Shown here piece by piece: positions 12,502 through 20,078 of a DNA stretch of 20,078 bases (the stretch's first letter is position 1; every line of letters begins with the position of its first letter). The notes under the pieces were generated by a model, which saw only the letters and a program-made list of their open reading frames with translations, was not told the origin of the DNA and did no database searches. The translations under genes and the position numbers were made by a program. Origin of the DNA: a virus; IMG/VR virus record IMGVR_UViG_3300047471_000854, positions 1-20,078 of that record; one strand, 5' to 3'.

Positions 12502-14370
12502 ATGCCGGCACCGAAGCAGAACAAGACCGCCTTCACCAAGGACCAGACTGTCAAGTACCTGAACAAGGACTTCCAGGGGTTCAAGCGCGACCTCATGCAG
12601 TTCTCGCAGGCGCACCACTCGGGCGTCTTCCAGGACTACAACGAGTCATCGCCCGGTATGGCGATCCTGGAACTCCAGGCGTTCATCGGGGACATCCTCT
12701 CGCTCTACCAGGACATGCAGTTCGAGGAAGTGAAGCAGGAGTCGGCCCAGCAGATCGAGAACGTCGTGTCGTTCGCCAAGTCCCTCGGCTACCGTCCGCA
12801 GGGAAAGCGCGCCGCTCGAGGCAAGGAGACGTTCTTCGTCGAGGTCCCGGCCATCACCGTCAACGGCCAGTCCATCCCGGATGACTCGTTCGCCCCGATC
12901 CTCCGAGCCGGTGCCCAGGTCCAGGGACCGAGCAACACCATCTTCGAGACGCTGGACGATGTGGTCTTCAGCGCCTCCAGCCCGGACTACCCCCGTCTCG
13001 TTACCGGCTCCCAGTTCGACTCGGCGACCGGACTCCCGACCCACTACGCCATCCGCAAGGACATGGAGATCACGGCCGGTCAGACGATCGTCGAGACCTT
13101 CAAGATCACCAACTTCGAGCAGTTCCTCCAGATCAAGCTCAGCAACCCGGACGTGATCGAGGTCCTCTCTGTCTATGACTCCGAGGGGAACCCCTGGACC
13201 GAGGTGGACTACCTGGCCCAGGAAGCGGTGTTCGACGCCGACGTGAACTCGGACCTGACCGACAACACGGACGTGCCCTACCTGCTCAAGCTGGTTACCG
13301 TCCCCCGTCGGTACGTCACCGACCGAGACCCGACGGACAGCACCACCTCCCTGATCTTCGGCTCGGGTGACGGCGTCAACTTCGACGACGAGCTCATCCC
13401 GAACCTGGCCGACTACGCCCTACCGCTGGCCGGTCGTCGGACCTTCGCCTCCTTCGCGATCGACCCGCAGAACTTCCTGAAGACCCAGACTCTGGGACTC
13501 AGCCCGTACAACACGACGCTCACCGTCTCCTATAGAGTGGGTGGCGGACCGCAGACGAACGTGATCGCCGGCAGCATCAAGACGGTCACGAACGCCGAGC
13601 TGGACTTCTCGACCACCTCGTTGGACGCCACCAAGAAGGGCGCCGTGGTCCAGTCGCTGGAGTGCATCAACGTCCAGAAGACGGACGGTGGATCTCCGGA
13701 GGAGACCATCGGAGAGGTCAAGGCGAACTCGGCCGCCTTCTTCGCGGCGCAGAACCGCGTCGTCACCAGGGAAGACTATATCGCCCGCATCCTGACCCTG
13801 CCGGCCAAGTTCGGCAAGCCGGACAAGGTGTACGTCCGCCGGGACAGCATCAACCCGCTCGCCATCGACGTTCACGTCCTGGCGCGTGACGCGGACAACC
13901 ACCTGCAGCTGGCGTCCGCCAACCTGAAGGCGAACATCGCTACCTACCTGACTCCGTATCGGATGATCACGGACGGGATCAACATCCTGGACGCCAAGAT
14001 CATCAACCTGCGGGTGAAGTTCGGCGTGACCGTCTCCCCGAAGGTGAACCGGACCGAGGTGCTGGCCAAGTGCCTCGCGGTGGTGCAGGACTACTTCGAC
14101 ATCGACTCGCAGCAGATCGGTCACCCCATCGTGGTCTCCGAGCTGTCGGCCAACCTGCAGGCGGTCCAGGGAGTCATCTCGGTGTACGAGCTGACCTTCA
14201 CCAACGTGATCGGAAACGCTCCGCTGCCGGGCAGTCAGATCACCCTGCCCTACTCCACCACGAGGTTCGACGTCTCTCACCAGCGTCAGAACGAGATCAT
14301 CTACTGCCCGCAGGACTCGATCTTCGAGGTGAAGTACCCGATGGTGGACATCCAGGGAGTGTCGCAGTAA
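12502..14370 (+). CDS. gp6-like baseplate wedge protein (baseplate J family)
   Basis: A 622-residue protein matching the T4 gp6 / P2 gpJ baseplate wedge family. The N-terminal part is diagnostic: YLNKDFQGFKRDLMQFSQ (19-36), FQDYNESSPGMAILELQAFI (43-62) and GDILSLYQDMQFEE (63-76), as in T4-type marine phages. Residues about 400-500 include AAFFAAQNRVVTREDYIAR and the following strand, typical of the baseplate-J core. The C-terminus (about 490-622) has LRVKFGVTVSPKVNR and SELSANLQAVQGVISVYELT. It forms the wedge ring that joins around the hub and drives the sheath trigger. ATG 12502 has GGAGGG upstream. The length is close to T4 gp6 (660). The stop overlaps the next ATG (TAATG). Confidence 0.86.
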   Translation: MPAPKQNKTAFTKDQTVKYLNKDFQGFKRDLMQFSQAHHSGVFQDYNESSPGMAILELQAFIGDILSLYQDMQFEEVKQESAQQIENVVSFAKSLGYRPQGKRAARGKETFFVEVPAITVNGQSIPDDSFAPILRAGAQVQGPSNTIFETLDDVVFSASSPDYPRLVTGSQFDSATGLPTHYAIRKDMEITAGQTIVETFKITNFEQFLQIKLSNPDVIEVLSVYDSEGNPWTEVDYLAQEAVFDADVNSDLTDNTDVPYLLKLVTVPRRYVTDRDPTDSTTSLIFGSGDGVNFDDELIPNLADYALPLAGRRTFASFAIDPQNFLKTQTLGLSPYNTTLTVSYRVGGGPQTNVIAGSIKTVTNAELDFSTTSLDATKKGAVVQSLECINVQKTDGGSPEETIGEVKANSAAFFAAQNRVVTREDYIARILTLPAKFGKPDKVYVRRDSINPLAIDVHVLARDADNHLQLASANLKANIATYLTPYRMITDGINILDAKIINLRVKFGVTVSPKVNRTEVLAKCLAVVQDYFDIDSQQIGHPIVVSELSANLQAVQGVISVYELTFTNVIGNAPLPGSQITLPYSTTRFDVSHQRQNEIIYCPQDSIFEVKYPMVDIQGVSQ

Positions 14371-15776
14371 TGATCTTCAGAATCTTCCCACAGAAGGACA
14401 CGTGGATCACCAACCTGGTCCGCCAGTTCCCGACTGTCCCGGTCACCGGCTCCAACTTCGGCGCCAGCGAGATCCTCGACCTCTTCAAGAAGGCTGGAGT
14501 CTCCGGCGCTCTCGGATGGAACGGGAGCTCGAGTCTCGGTCACATCCTGATGCAGTTCGACCTGGGAGCCTTCCAGGACCTGACCGCATCGTTGCAGGCT
14601 CCGGAACACCCGATGTGGCGGCTGAATCTGAAGGATGCTCGCCACGCCGAGACCCTGCCTTCCAGCTACGACATCGAGATTCTCTCGGTGACGACCGCCT
14701 GGGACGAGGGTCCGGGCTTCGACGAGGAGACTTTCCTCGACCTCGGACAGGCGAACTGGGTGCAGGCCAAGAAGACCACCTACTGGACCACTCCCGGCGG
14801 CGACGTGGAGACCGGACTGATCGACACCTTCCACGTCGACCAAGGACCGGAGAACGTCGATGCGGATGTCTCCACCCAGGTAGAACGCTGGTTGGGCATC
14901 AACCCGCTTCCGCTCAATCCGACCAATGGGAACAACGGGTTCCTGCTTCGTGTGTCATCCTCGCAGGAGGTAGACCCGTTTGACTACTTCGTCAAGAAGT
15001 TCCACGGTCGGTCCACCAACTTCCTGGACCGTCGCCCGTACCTCGAGGCGCGTTGGGACGACTCCATCAGGGACGACCGTTCGAACTTCGTGTTCGACAA
15101 CTCCGGCACGCTCTACCTCTACAACGAGGTGCGCGGCCAGCCGGTCAACATCCCGGGGATCACGTCCGGTCCGGACTGCCTGACCGTCCGCATCGAGGAT
15201 CTGAGCGGGACGTTGTTGGTCGCTTCCGCAAGCTGGACCGGTCAGCCTGGAATCTACAGCTGCAGCATGTTGCTGCCGACCGGCTCCTACTCGGGATCGG
15301 TGTTCTCGGACATCTGGTTCCTCGGCAACCGGGCCTACATGACCGGCAACTTCATGCCGACAGACAACTTCGCCCAGCCCACGTTGTCTACGGGCCGGTT
15401 CGAAGTGGACATGCCGAACCTCAAGAATGAGTACTCGGTCGATGAAGATCCCGAGCTGCGGGTCTTCGTCCGTCCGTTCGACTACAACCCGGCCGTCGTG
15501 AATACCGGGTCGGTCTCGCCGGTGGGGACCATCATCAACCGCGGCTACTACAGGATCGACAACGATCGGACGAAGGAGCAGGTCGTGCCTTTCGGCACGG
15601 GATCGTACCAGGGCGGGACCGACTGGACCCGTCTCAGCTACGATGGGAACGGAAACTACTTCTCGTTCTTCATGAGTTGCCTCGCACCGGGGCAGGTCTA
15701 TCGCGTTGTCTTCCTATTTGATCAAGACGGTCGGAAGCAGATCATCGACCGGGGATTCAAGTTCAGGATAACGTGA
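14370..15776 (+). CDS. Virion/baseplate-associated protein, 468 residues
   Basis: A 468-residue beta-rich protein located after the gp6-like gene. The N-terminus reads MIFRIFPQKDTWIT with GASEILDLFKK (31-41) and GHILMQFDLGAF (57-68), reminiscent of DNRLRE-type beta-sandwich domains, where a 'KDTYI... S-x-x-LL-FDL' pattern is seen; this is a weak resemblance. Aromatic and Gly/Ser/Thr-rich stretches follow, and the C-terminal part (about 320-468) has more regular beta-strand spacing. No signal peptide or membrane segment is present. ATG 14370 overlaps the gp6-like stop. The open frame runs upstream but only as shadow sequence. Probably a structural tail or baseplate component, perhaps a fibre-network or appendage attachment protein; the exact role is not recognisable. 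Confidence 0.68.
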   Translation: MIFRIFPQKDTWITNLVRQFPTVPVTGSNFGASEILDLFKKAGVSGALGWNGSSSLGHILMQFDLGAFQDLTASLQAPEHPMWRLNLKDARHAETLPSSYDIEILSVTTAWDEGPGFDEETFLDLGQANWVQAKKTTYWTTPGGDVETGLIDTFHVDQGPENVDADVSTQVERWLGINPLPLNPTNGNNGFLLRVSSSQEVDPFDYFVKKFHGRSTNFLDRRPYLEARWDDSIRDDRSNFVFDNSGTLYLYNEVRGQPVNIPGITSGPDCLTVRIEDLSGTLLVASASWTGQPGIYSCSMLLPTGSYSGSVFSDIWFLGNRAYMTGNFMPTDNFAQPTLSTGRFEVDMPNLKNEYSVDEDPELRVFVRPFDYNPAVVNTGSVSPVGTIINRGYYRIDNDRTKEQVVPFGTGSYQGGTDWTRLSYDGNGNYFSFFMSCLAPGQVYRVVFLFDQDGRKQIIDRGFKFRIT

Positions 15777-15955
15777 GGACAATGCAAGCTCTAGAGATGG
15801 AAGACCAGGACCAAAAGACACCGGAGTTCAGGTTCTCGACCCGCAAGAAGTACGAGGAAGCGCTCGTCCGTCTGGCACAGGACGGGGACGATGAAACGTA
15901 CGAGGCTCTTGCAGAAGAGTACGTCCGATTCTGCGACGCGGAGATGAATGGCTAG
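15773..15955 (+). CDS. Hypothetical 60-residue protein
   Basis: An unrecognised small acidic protein, mostly helical, with FRFSTRKKYEEALVRLAQDG near the middle. Start options are GTG 15773 (overlapping the previous stop as GTGA, with AGG 7-8 bases upstream), ATG 15782 (GAGG only three bases away) and ATG 15797; GTG is listed because this overlap style is common here. The stop lies inside the next gene, eight bases past its ATG. It may be a small assembly or accessory protein of the tail module, but nothing proves that. Confidence 0.5.
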   Translation: MRTMQALEMEDQDQKTPEFRFSTRKKYEEALVRLAQDGDDETYEALAEEYVRFCDAEMNG

Positions 15956-18953
15956 CAAGCTCTTCTCACTTTTCGATGACCAGATGAAGAAGCCCGGCGA
16001 GGTCGTCGCCGGTACTGCGCAGAGCCTTGCGACCATCTCGGTCAAGCCGGAAGAGCAGAACTACATCATCGGCAAGCTCCGCCAGTTTCAGGTGGCAGAG
16101 TCCAAGATCGACTACTCCGATTTCAAGAACTTCGTCTTCTTCAATTCGGCCCTCGACTACTTCAACCTCACCGCCGAGAAGATCCTGAACGAGTACCCCT
16201 ACGACGCCAGCATCGACGTCATCGACACGTTCACGTTCGACCTGGACCCGTACCAGAGGTACCTCTCCAGCGTCTGGCCGAAGAACACCGGGCACCTCAG
16301 GTTCAATTCCGCGATCTCCTCCTCCTTCATCTCCATCGTCGACCTCGGTCAGATCTACGGAGACACACGGGCGGGAACCACCCAGCAGGCCGGCATCCTG
16401 AGCCCGGGAACGGGTTCATTGGCGGTGGAGTTCTGGTGCAACCTTTCGGGCGCCTTCACGAACTCGGCCGCGATGGTCGTCATCCAGAAGGTGGGCGCCA
16501 CGGGAGACGGCTACACCGTCTACGCCTCGGGCAGCAACATGACCTTCCGGATGGTCTCGGGCTCCGTGACCTCCGAGGTCTCCGCCCCGAGGACGGACGG
16601 ACAGACGACCTACTACGCCTTCGTCTATGACCGGACCAACACGAATTTCCCGGTCCTCGTGGCCTACACCGGTTCGGCGAACATCTTCCCGACCGCGATC
16701 GCCTCCGCCTCCAGCCTCATCGGAGGCCCCATAAACATCGCCAATGCCCAGGCCTATATTGGCAGTGGTACCCTATCCGGGAAGGTGACGGCACTCATCT
16801 CCGGTGCCCTCGATGAGGTGAGGGTGTGGCGTTCGGCCTTGCAGCTGGCGGATTTCACCGGCACGTACAACATCCAGGCCCATGCCCAGAACAACCTGAT
16901 GGGTTGCTGGCACTTCAACGAGTCGGGGTCCATCAACCCGGACGACGGGAACGACCCGCTGGTGCTCGACTTCTCGGGTCACCGGATCAATGGACGCATC
17001 ATGAACTACTGGACCGGCTTGCGCGGGTCCGGATCCTTGATCCCCTACGCTCAGCCGAGCCTCATGCTCTCGTCGTACTTCAATTCGCCCGAGGTGCAGA
17101 CCCTCATCACCACCCAGCAGGCTTCGGGAAGCGCGTTTGACCGGGTCAGTGACAACATCATCACTCGGCTCGTCCCCGAGAACTTCCTGAACCTCGAGAA
17201 CCTGGAGAACACGCAGGTCCTCCAGAACTTCCTCTACATCCTGGCTCGCAACTTCGACCAGATCAAGGTGAAGATCGACCAGTTCACGAAGGTCCTCCGG
17301 GCGAACTACACCCAGTTCAACCAGACCCCGGACGCTCTGCTCGCCGACATCGCCAAGTTCTTCGGCTGGGAGTTCACCGGGAACTTCCTCAGCGCGGATG
17401 CGTTCCAGTACCTCCTTGGCAAGAACGTCCTGGCGAACCAGGACGCGAACAAGGAGCTGGACGTCAAGCTCTACCAGATCAAGAACGAGTTCTGGAAGCG
17501 TACCCTCGTCAACCTGATGTACCTCTACAAGAGCAAGGGTACACGGGAGAGCGTTGAGTCGTTCTTCCGCATCTACGGCGTGAACAAGAACTTCGTTCGC
17601 CTGAAGGAGTACGGCTACAAGCCGAACGTCGGCATCCAGACCAGCCGCATCCACGCCGACAAGAGCGTGTATGCCATGGTCTTCTCTGGTAGCCACGGCT
17701 CCGGATCGCTGACGGGTTCGGTGACCTCCGTCCCGTTCACGGGTTCGGCCCTCTCGGCAGAGGTGAGGTTCTCCTTCCCGCTGTCGACCAGCACCGAGCT
17801 GACCCCGCTGATCACGACCGGATCGCTCTTCGCTCTCTATCAGACCGCTCTTTCTTCGAGCGGTGGCATCCTCGTCCCGACTGGTTCACAGCAGCTGGCG
17901 TACCAGGTCTACTGGACGACGCCGTTCGTGGGCAGCGAGACAGGCTCCCTGTTCCTGACAGGAAGCGAGGGGCTACTCAGCATCCCGAACATCCCGCTCT
18001 TCAATGAGCAGTGGTACAATGTCTCGGTCCACCGGAACTCCCTGTCGGGGACGCTGAACCTTCGCCTTCACCGCCTGAACTACGACGAGGTCGACGTCAA
18101 CCTGTCGGCCACCCTGTCGGCGCCGGAGTCTTCAGGAAGCTCCATCTGGCAGCTCGTGGTCGGAGCCGCCAACAATCTCAAGGCCCAGGGGTGGATGCAG
18201 GAAGCCCGTGTCTGGAACAAGGACCTGACGAAGACGGAGATCTTCGATCACACCCTGAACTTCCAGAGCTACGGAGTCGACTACCCCAACGACATGGGGG
18301 CATTGGCCCTCCACTGGCGCCTGAACGACAACGCCAGCGCCTCGATCGGGGGAACGATCTCGGGCCAGAACATCTTCCAGGACATCTCGCAGAACGGCAT
18401 CACAGGTTCGGGAGCCGGCTTCTCTCCCCTCCGTGCCCCATTCGAGAAGTTCCTCTTGGATTACAACTACATCGCCTCCCCCGACTTCAGCTGGAACGAG
18501 GACAAGATCCGCATCCTGCAGAGCTCGGAAGTGAAGCCGGCAGACGTGACCTACGACAACCAGGCGCTGGCCCTGGAGTTCAACATGATTGACGCCCTGA
18601 ACGAGGACATCTCCCAGGCGATCTCGACCATGGACAACTTCAACAATGCCATTGGCTTGCCGGCCAATCGTTACCGGGCGACGTACCAAGACATAGAGGT
18701 CATCCGCCGGCAGTACTTCAAGCGGCTCCAGGGACGGCTGAACTTCAGGGTCTTCGCGGACATGCTGGAGTTCTTCGACAGAAGCTTCATCACGATGGTG
18801 CAGCGTCTTCTGCCGGCCCGCTCGATCTTCCTTGGAGACGAGTTCGTGGTGGAGAGCCACATGCTGGAGAGGCCGAAGCTCCAGTGGAATTATAGACGTC
18901 AGACCGTGCCCTTCATCCCGGAAGGCGTGATCACAGTCTACGTGCGCACCTAG
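15948..18953 (+). CDS. Large baseplate/tail protein: tail-protein-I-like core with two LamG-like domains
   Basis: A 1001-residue protein. Residues 1-115 form an N-terminal helical domain (NYIIGKLRQFQVAES, DYFNLTAEKIL). Residues about 118-350 are a LamG/concanavalin-A-like beta-sandwich: LAVEFWCNLSG (158-168), ALDEVRVWRSALQLADF (287-303), LMGCWHFNESG (317-327), LDFSGHRINGR (340-350). Residues 395-560 resemble phage tail protein I (P2 gpI): helices around FLYILARNFDQIKVKIDQF and LMYLYKSKGTRESVESFF (523-540) with the K-GT signature. Residues about 575-825 form a second LamG-like domain (WMQEARVWNKDLTKTEIF 749-766, LALHWRLND 786-794). The C-terminus (830-985) has MVQRLLPARSIFLGDEF (950-966) and LERPKLQW, as in tail-I-like ends. 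It probably joins the baseplate periphery and binds host-surface glycans. Confidence 0.72.
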   Translation: MASKLFSLFDDQMKKPGEVVAGTAQSLATISVKPEEQNYIIGKLRQFQVAESKIDYSDFKNFVFFNSALDYFNLTAEKILNEYPYDASIDVIDTFTFDLDPYQRYLSSVWPKNTGHLRFNSAISSSFISIVDLGQIYGDTRAGTTQQAGILSPGTGSLAVEFWCNLSGAFTNSAAMVVIQKVGATGDGYTVYASGSNMTFRMVSGSVTSEVSAPRTDGQTTYYAFVYDRTNTNFPVLVAYTGSANIFPTAIASASSLIGGPINIANAQAYIGSGTLSGKVTALISGALDEVRVWRSALQLADFTGTYNIQAHAQNNLMGCWHFNESGSINPDDGNDPLVLDFSGHRINGRIMNYWTGLRGSGSLIPYAQPSLMLSSYFNSPEVQTLITTQQASGSAFDRVSDNIITRLVPENFLNLENLENTQVLQNFLYILARNFDQIKVKIDQFTKVLRANYTQFNQTPDALLADIAKFFGWEFTGNFLSADAFQYLLGKNVLANQDANKELDVKLYQIKNEFWKRTLVNLMYLYKSKGTRESVESFFRIYGVNKNFVRLKEYGYKPNVGIQTSRIHADKSVYAMVFSGSHGSGSLTGSVTSVPFTGSALSAEVRFSFPLSTSTELTPLITTGSLFALYQTALSSSGGILVPTGSQQLAYQVYWTTPFVGSETGSLFLTGSEGLLSIPNIPLFNEQWYNVSVHRNSLSGTLNLRLHRLNYDEVDVNLSATLSAPESSGSSIWQLVVGAANNLKAQGWMQEARVWNKDLTKTEIFDHTLNFQSYGVDYPNDMGALALHWRLNDNASASIGGTISGQNIFQDISQNGITGSGAGFSPLRAPFEKFLLDYNYIASPDFSWNEDKIRILQSSEVKPADVTYDNQALALEFNMIDALNEDISQAISTMDNFNNAIGLPANRYRATYQDIEVIRRQYFKRLQGRLNFRVFADMLEFFDRSFITMVQRLLPARSIFLGDEFVVESHMLERPKLQWNYRRQTVPFIPEGVITVYVRT

Positions 18954-18960
18954 TTATAAG
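18954..18960 (+). promoter_or_regulatory. Candidate AT-rich late-promoter-like box (TTATAAG)
   Basis: TTATAAG stands alone in an otherwise GC-rich gap between the LamG protein stop and ATG 18977, 16 bases from the start codon. It resembles a -10-like/late-promoter core but has no recognisable -35. Low confidence; the same heptamer also occurs at 1706-1712 inside the first kinase gene. Confidence 0.2.
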
Positions 18961-18976
18961 ACGGAGAATCTAGAAG

Positions 18977-19534
18977 ATGAGCAACTGGGTCTACGACGGA
19001 ACAACCAACTCGGGGTCGCTGAACTTCCCGAAGACAGACGGGACGCCCATCCCTGTGGGCGGAGATCCGACCAAGTTCGTAGATGCGGTGGACTACAACG
19101 TCGTGAGCCAGGCGCTCACCGACATCCGCTTCGCGATCACGTCAGGAAACTTCTTCGGGTTTGGCACCCGGCTTCCCTCGGGATCTCTTCCCACGGGCGC
19201 GGACATCACGAAGGACTTCATTTTCCTCCGCCAGGACGGCGCCATCATCCAGCACAAGGGCACCTTCGGCGGGGCGACGCCGGGTGACTTCGTCATCGCC
19301 GCCGCCGCCGCGAACGTCCTCTACCAGCAGTACTCCGAGATCGTGTTGCCGACCGGATCGAACCCCAGCACCACGCCGGGATTCCCGTTCGGCTCGTCCG
19401 GCGGAGCGATCGTCTATCTGAAGAACAACGGACAGCCAACGGGGCAATCTCCCGCCGTGAACCGCTCGCAGCTCGTCATCAGGTGGTCCATCGACGGTAC
19501 GGAAACGATCATCGCGGAGAGCCCGGCGATCTAA
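18977..19534 (+). CDS. Probable tail/virion protein, 185 residues
   Basis: A 185-residue protein beginning MSNWVYDGTTNSGSLNFPK. It has a helical segment VDYNVVSQALTDIRFAI (38-54), a Gly/Ser/Pro-rich middle, and alternating beta-like stretches (SQLVIRWSIDGTETI). These are the composition and layout of small phage fibre or tail-tip proteins, but I cannot name a family. ATG 18977 has GGAGA at 18963-18967 and follows one of the longest gaps in the window (23 bases), which contains TTATAAG. No signal peptide or membrane segment. It lies just after the LamG protein, so it may be a fibre or an attachment partner. Confidence 0.58.
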   Translation: MSNWVYDGTTNSGSLNFPKTDGTPIPVGGDPTKFVDAVDYNVVSQALTDIRFAITSGNFFGFGTRLPSGSLPTGADITKDFIFLRQDGAIIQHKGTFGGATPGDFVIAAAAANVLYQQYSEIVLPTGSNPSTTPGFPFGSSGGAIVYLKNNGQPTGQSPAVNRSQLVIRWSIDGTETIIAESPAI

Positions 19535-19535
19535 C

Positions 19536-19967
19536 ATGGTGGACGTCACCTGCACTGACTGTGGAACGAAGCTCGGGGAGGCCCTGGACGGACAGGAGCC
19601 CGGACCTCGCGCCCACGGTTGTGTCGACTGCTGGATGGACGCCATGGGCGTCGAGCGGGAATGGGTGCACCTCGAGAACCAGCCGCTCAACATCCAGCAC
19701 ATGAGCCCCATCACCACCCTCTACGTGGTGAAGCGCGGGCTCTTCGACGCCGTGGTGGACGCGGACGACGACCTGACCGTCACCCTCTGCCACGAAGATT
19801 TGCGGAACGCGCCGCTGCCCATGATGATGGGAAACCCCAAGAGGAAGCTGATCAACGGACAGACCCAGATCGACGGGCTCTACGTGCGCGGGACAGGAAA
19901 CTTCTGCCTGCGCATCGACGCCACCGGTCATGATCCTGTCTACACGCACAGCTTCAAGGTGACCTAA
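19536..19967 (+). CDS. Probable virion protein with N-terminal zinc ribbon
   Basis: A 143-residue protein with two cysteine pairs, CTDC (6-9) and CVDC (29-32), spaced as a small zinc ribbon in its first 35 residues. The remainder is beta-rich (TLYVVKRGLFDAVVDADDDL around 71-90) with a polar C-terminus ending HSFKVT. Zinc-ribbon tops on tail proteins are unusual. No family recognised. ATG 19536 follows the previous stop by one base. It may be a fibre tip or an attachment protein, or a non-structural protein retained in the tail module. Confidence 0.58.
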   Translation: MVDVTCTDCGTKLGEALDGQEPGPRAHGCVDCWMDAMGVEREWVHLENQPLNIQHMSPITTLYVVKRGLFDAVVDADDDLTVTLCHEDLRNAPLPMMMGNPKRKLINGQTQIDGLYVRGTGNFCLRIDATGHDPVYTHSFKVT

Positions 19968-19968
19968 G

Positions 19969-20078
19969 GTGCCGGCCTTCCGCGGAAACAACACCGGAAT
20001 GTTCGATGCCGTCTACGGAGACGGTACGGACGGCGTCGTGTCTCTGACTTCCGACACGGTCCTCATCCGAGACGTCAA
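19969..20078 (+). CDS. Start of probable virion protein, cut by window end
   Basis: Only 36 residues are visible, beginning at GTG 19969 one base after the preceding TAA and its AG. The sequence MPAFRGNNTGMFDAVYGDGTD continues into GVVSLTSDTVLIRDV, a Gly/Asp-rich beta pattern found at the start of some phage structural proteins. No stop is reached before the window edge. The length and nature of the rest are unknown. Confidence 0.5.
   Translation, partial: MPAFRGNNTGMFDAVYGDGTDGVVSLTSDTVLIRDV

Noticed and set aside
16773-17696. 307-codon minus-strand open frame opposite the LamG protein
   Set aside because: Same reason: shadow of the gpI-like region on the other strand, no motif or ribosome binding site.
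1-20078. tRNA, CRISPR array, inverted repeats of an IS, or attachment site
   Set aside because: I saw no cloverleaf with CCA-type end, no regularly spaced repeats, no transposase and no integrase. A tRNA scan was not run.

Overview
The window looks like part of a large tailed-phage genome (contractile-tailed, myovirus type) infecting a GC-rich host. Every gene I can support lies on the + strand. Genes are almost back to back, and most start codons overlap or abut the previous stop (ATGA, GTGA, TGATG, TAATG). Third codon positions are strongly G/C. I saw no tRNA, rRNA, IS element, integrase, CRISPR array or convincing terminator.

Region 1 (1 to about 8206) is a sugar-phosphate and glycan cassette. 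In order it holds: the C-terminal end of an AraD-type epimerase, an RpiB-type isomerase, a PfkB/RfaE-type kinase, a TalC-type transaldolase, a small cupin, a 67-residue unknown, a CgeB-like glycosyltransferase, a SAM methyltransferase with an inserted zinc ribbon, a second GT-B glycosyltransferase, a short nucleotide-sugar dehydrogenase, a small HAD phosphatase, an HldC-type heptose-1-phosphate nucleotidyltransferase and an HldA-type heptose-7-phosphate kinase. The last three make up a kinase, phosphatase and nucleotidyltransferase set of the kind that activates heptose (ADP-heptose type). The upstream enzymes could supply or rearrange pentose, hexose and heptose phosphates, and the glycosyltransferases and methyltransferase could use the product. 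GmhA and HldD equivalents are not visible here. The glycan and its target (host surface, virion or DNA) are unknown.

Region 2 (about 8207 to 10165) begins with a good extended -10 box and a strong ribosome binding site. It encodes small proteins (61-residue unknown, FmdB-type zinc ribbon, single-pass membrane protein), a sigma-like protein resembling T4 gp55, and two small helical proteins. This is probably the switch into late transcription.

Region 3 (10143 to the end) is a baseplate and tail module: a gp5-like OB-fold hub protein, a separate beta-helical spike, an unknown 172-residue protein, a gp25-like wedge protein, a gp6/baseplate-J-like wedge protein, a 468-residue virion protein, a 60-residue protein, a 1001-residue tail-protein-I-like polypeptide carrying two LamG-like domains, and three smaller probable virion proteins, the last cut by the window edge. 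The order (sigma, spike, gp25, gp6, large tail protein) is what supports a phage rather than a chromosomal LPS locus.

All assignments come from reading motifs by eye. No database search was run.
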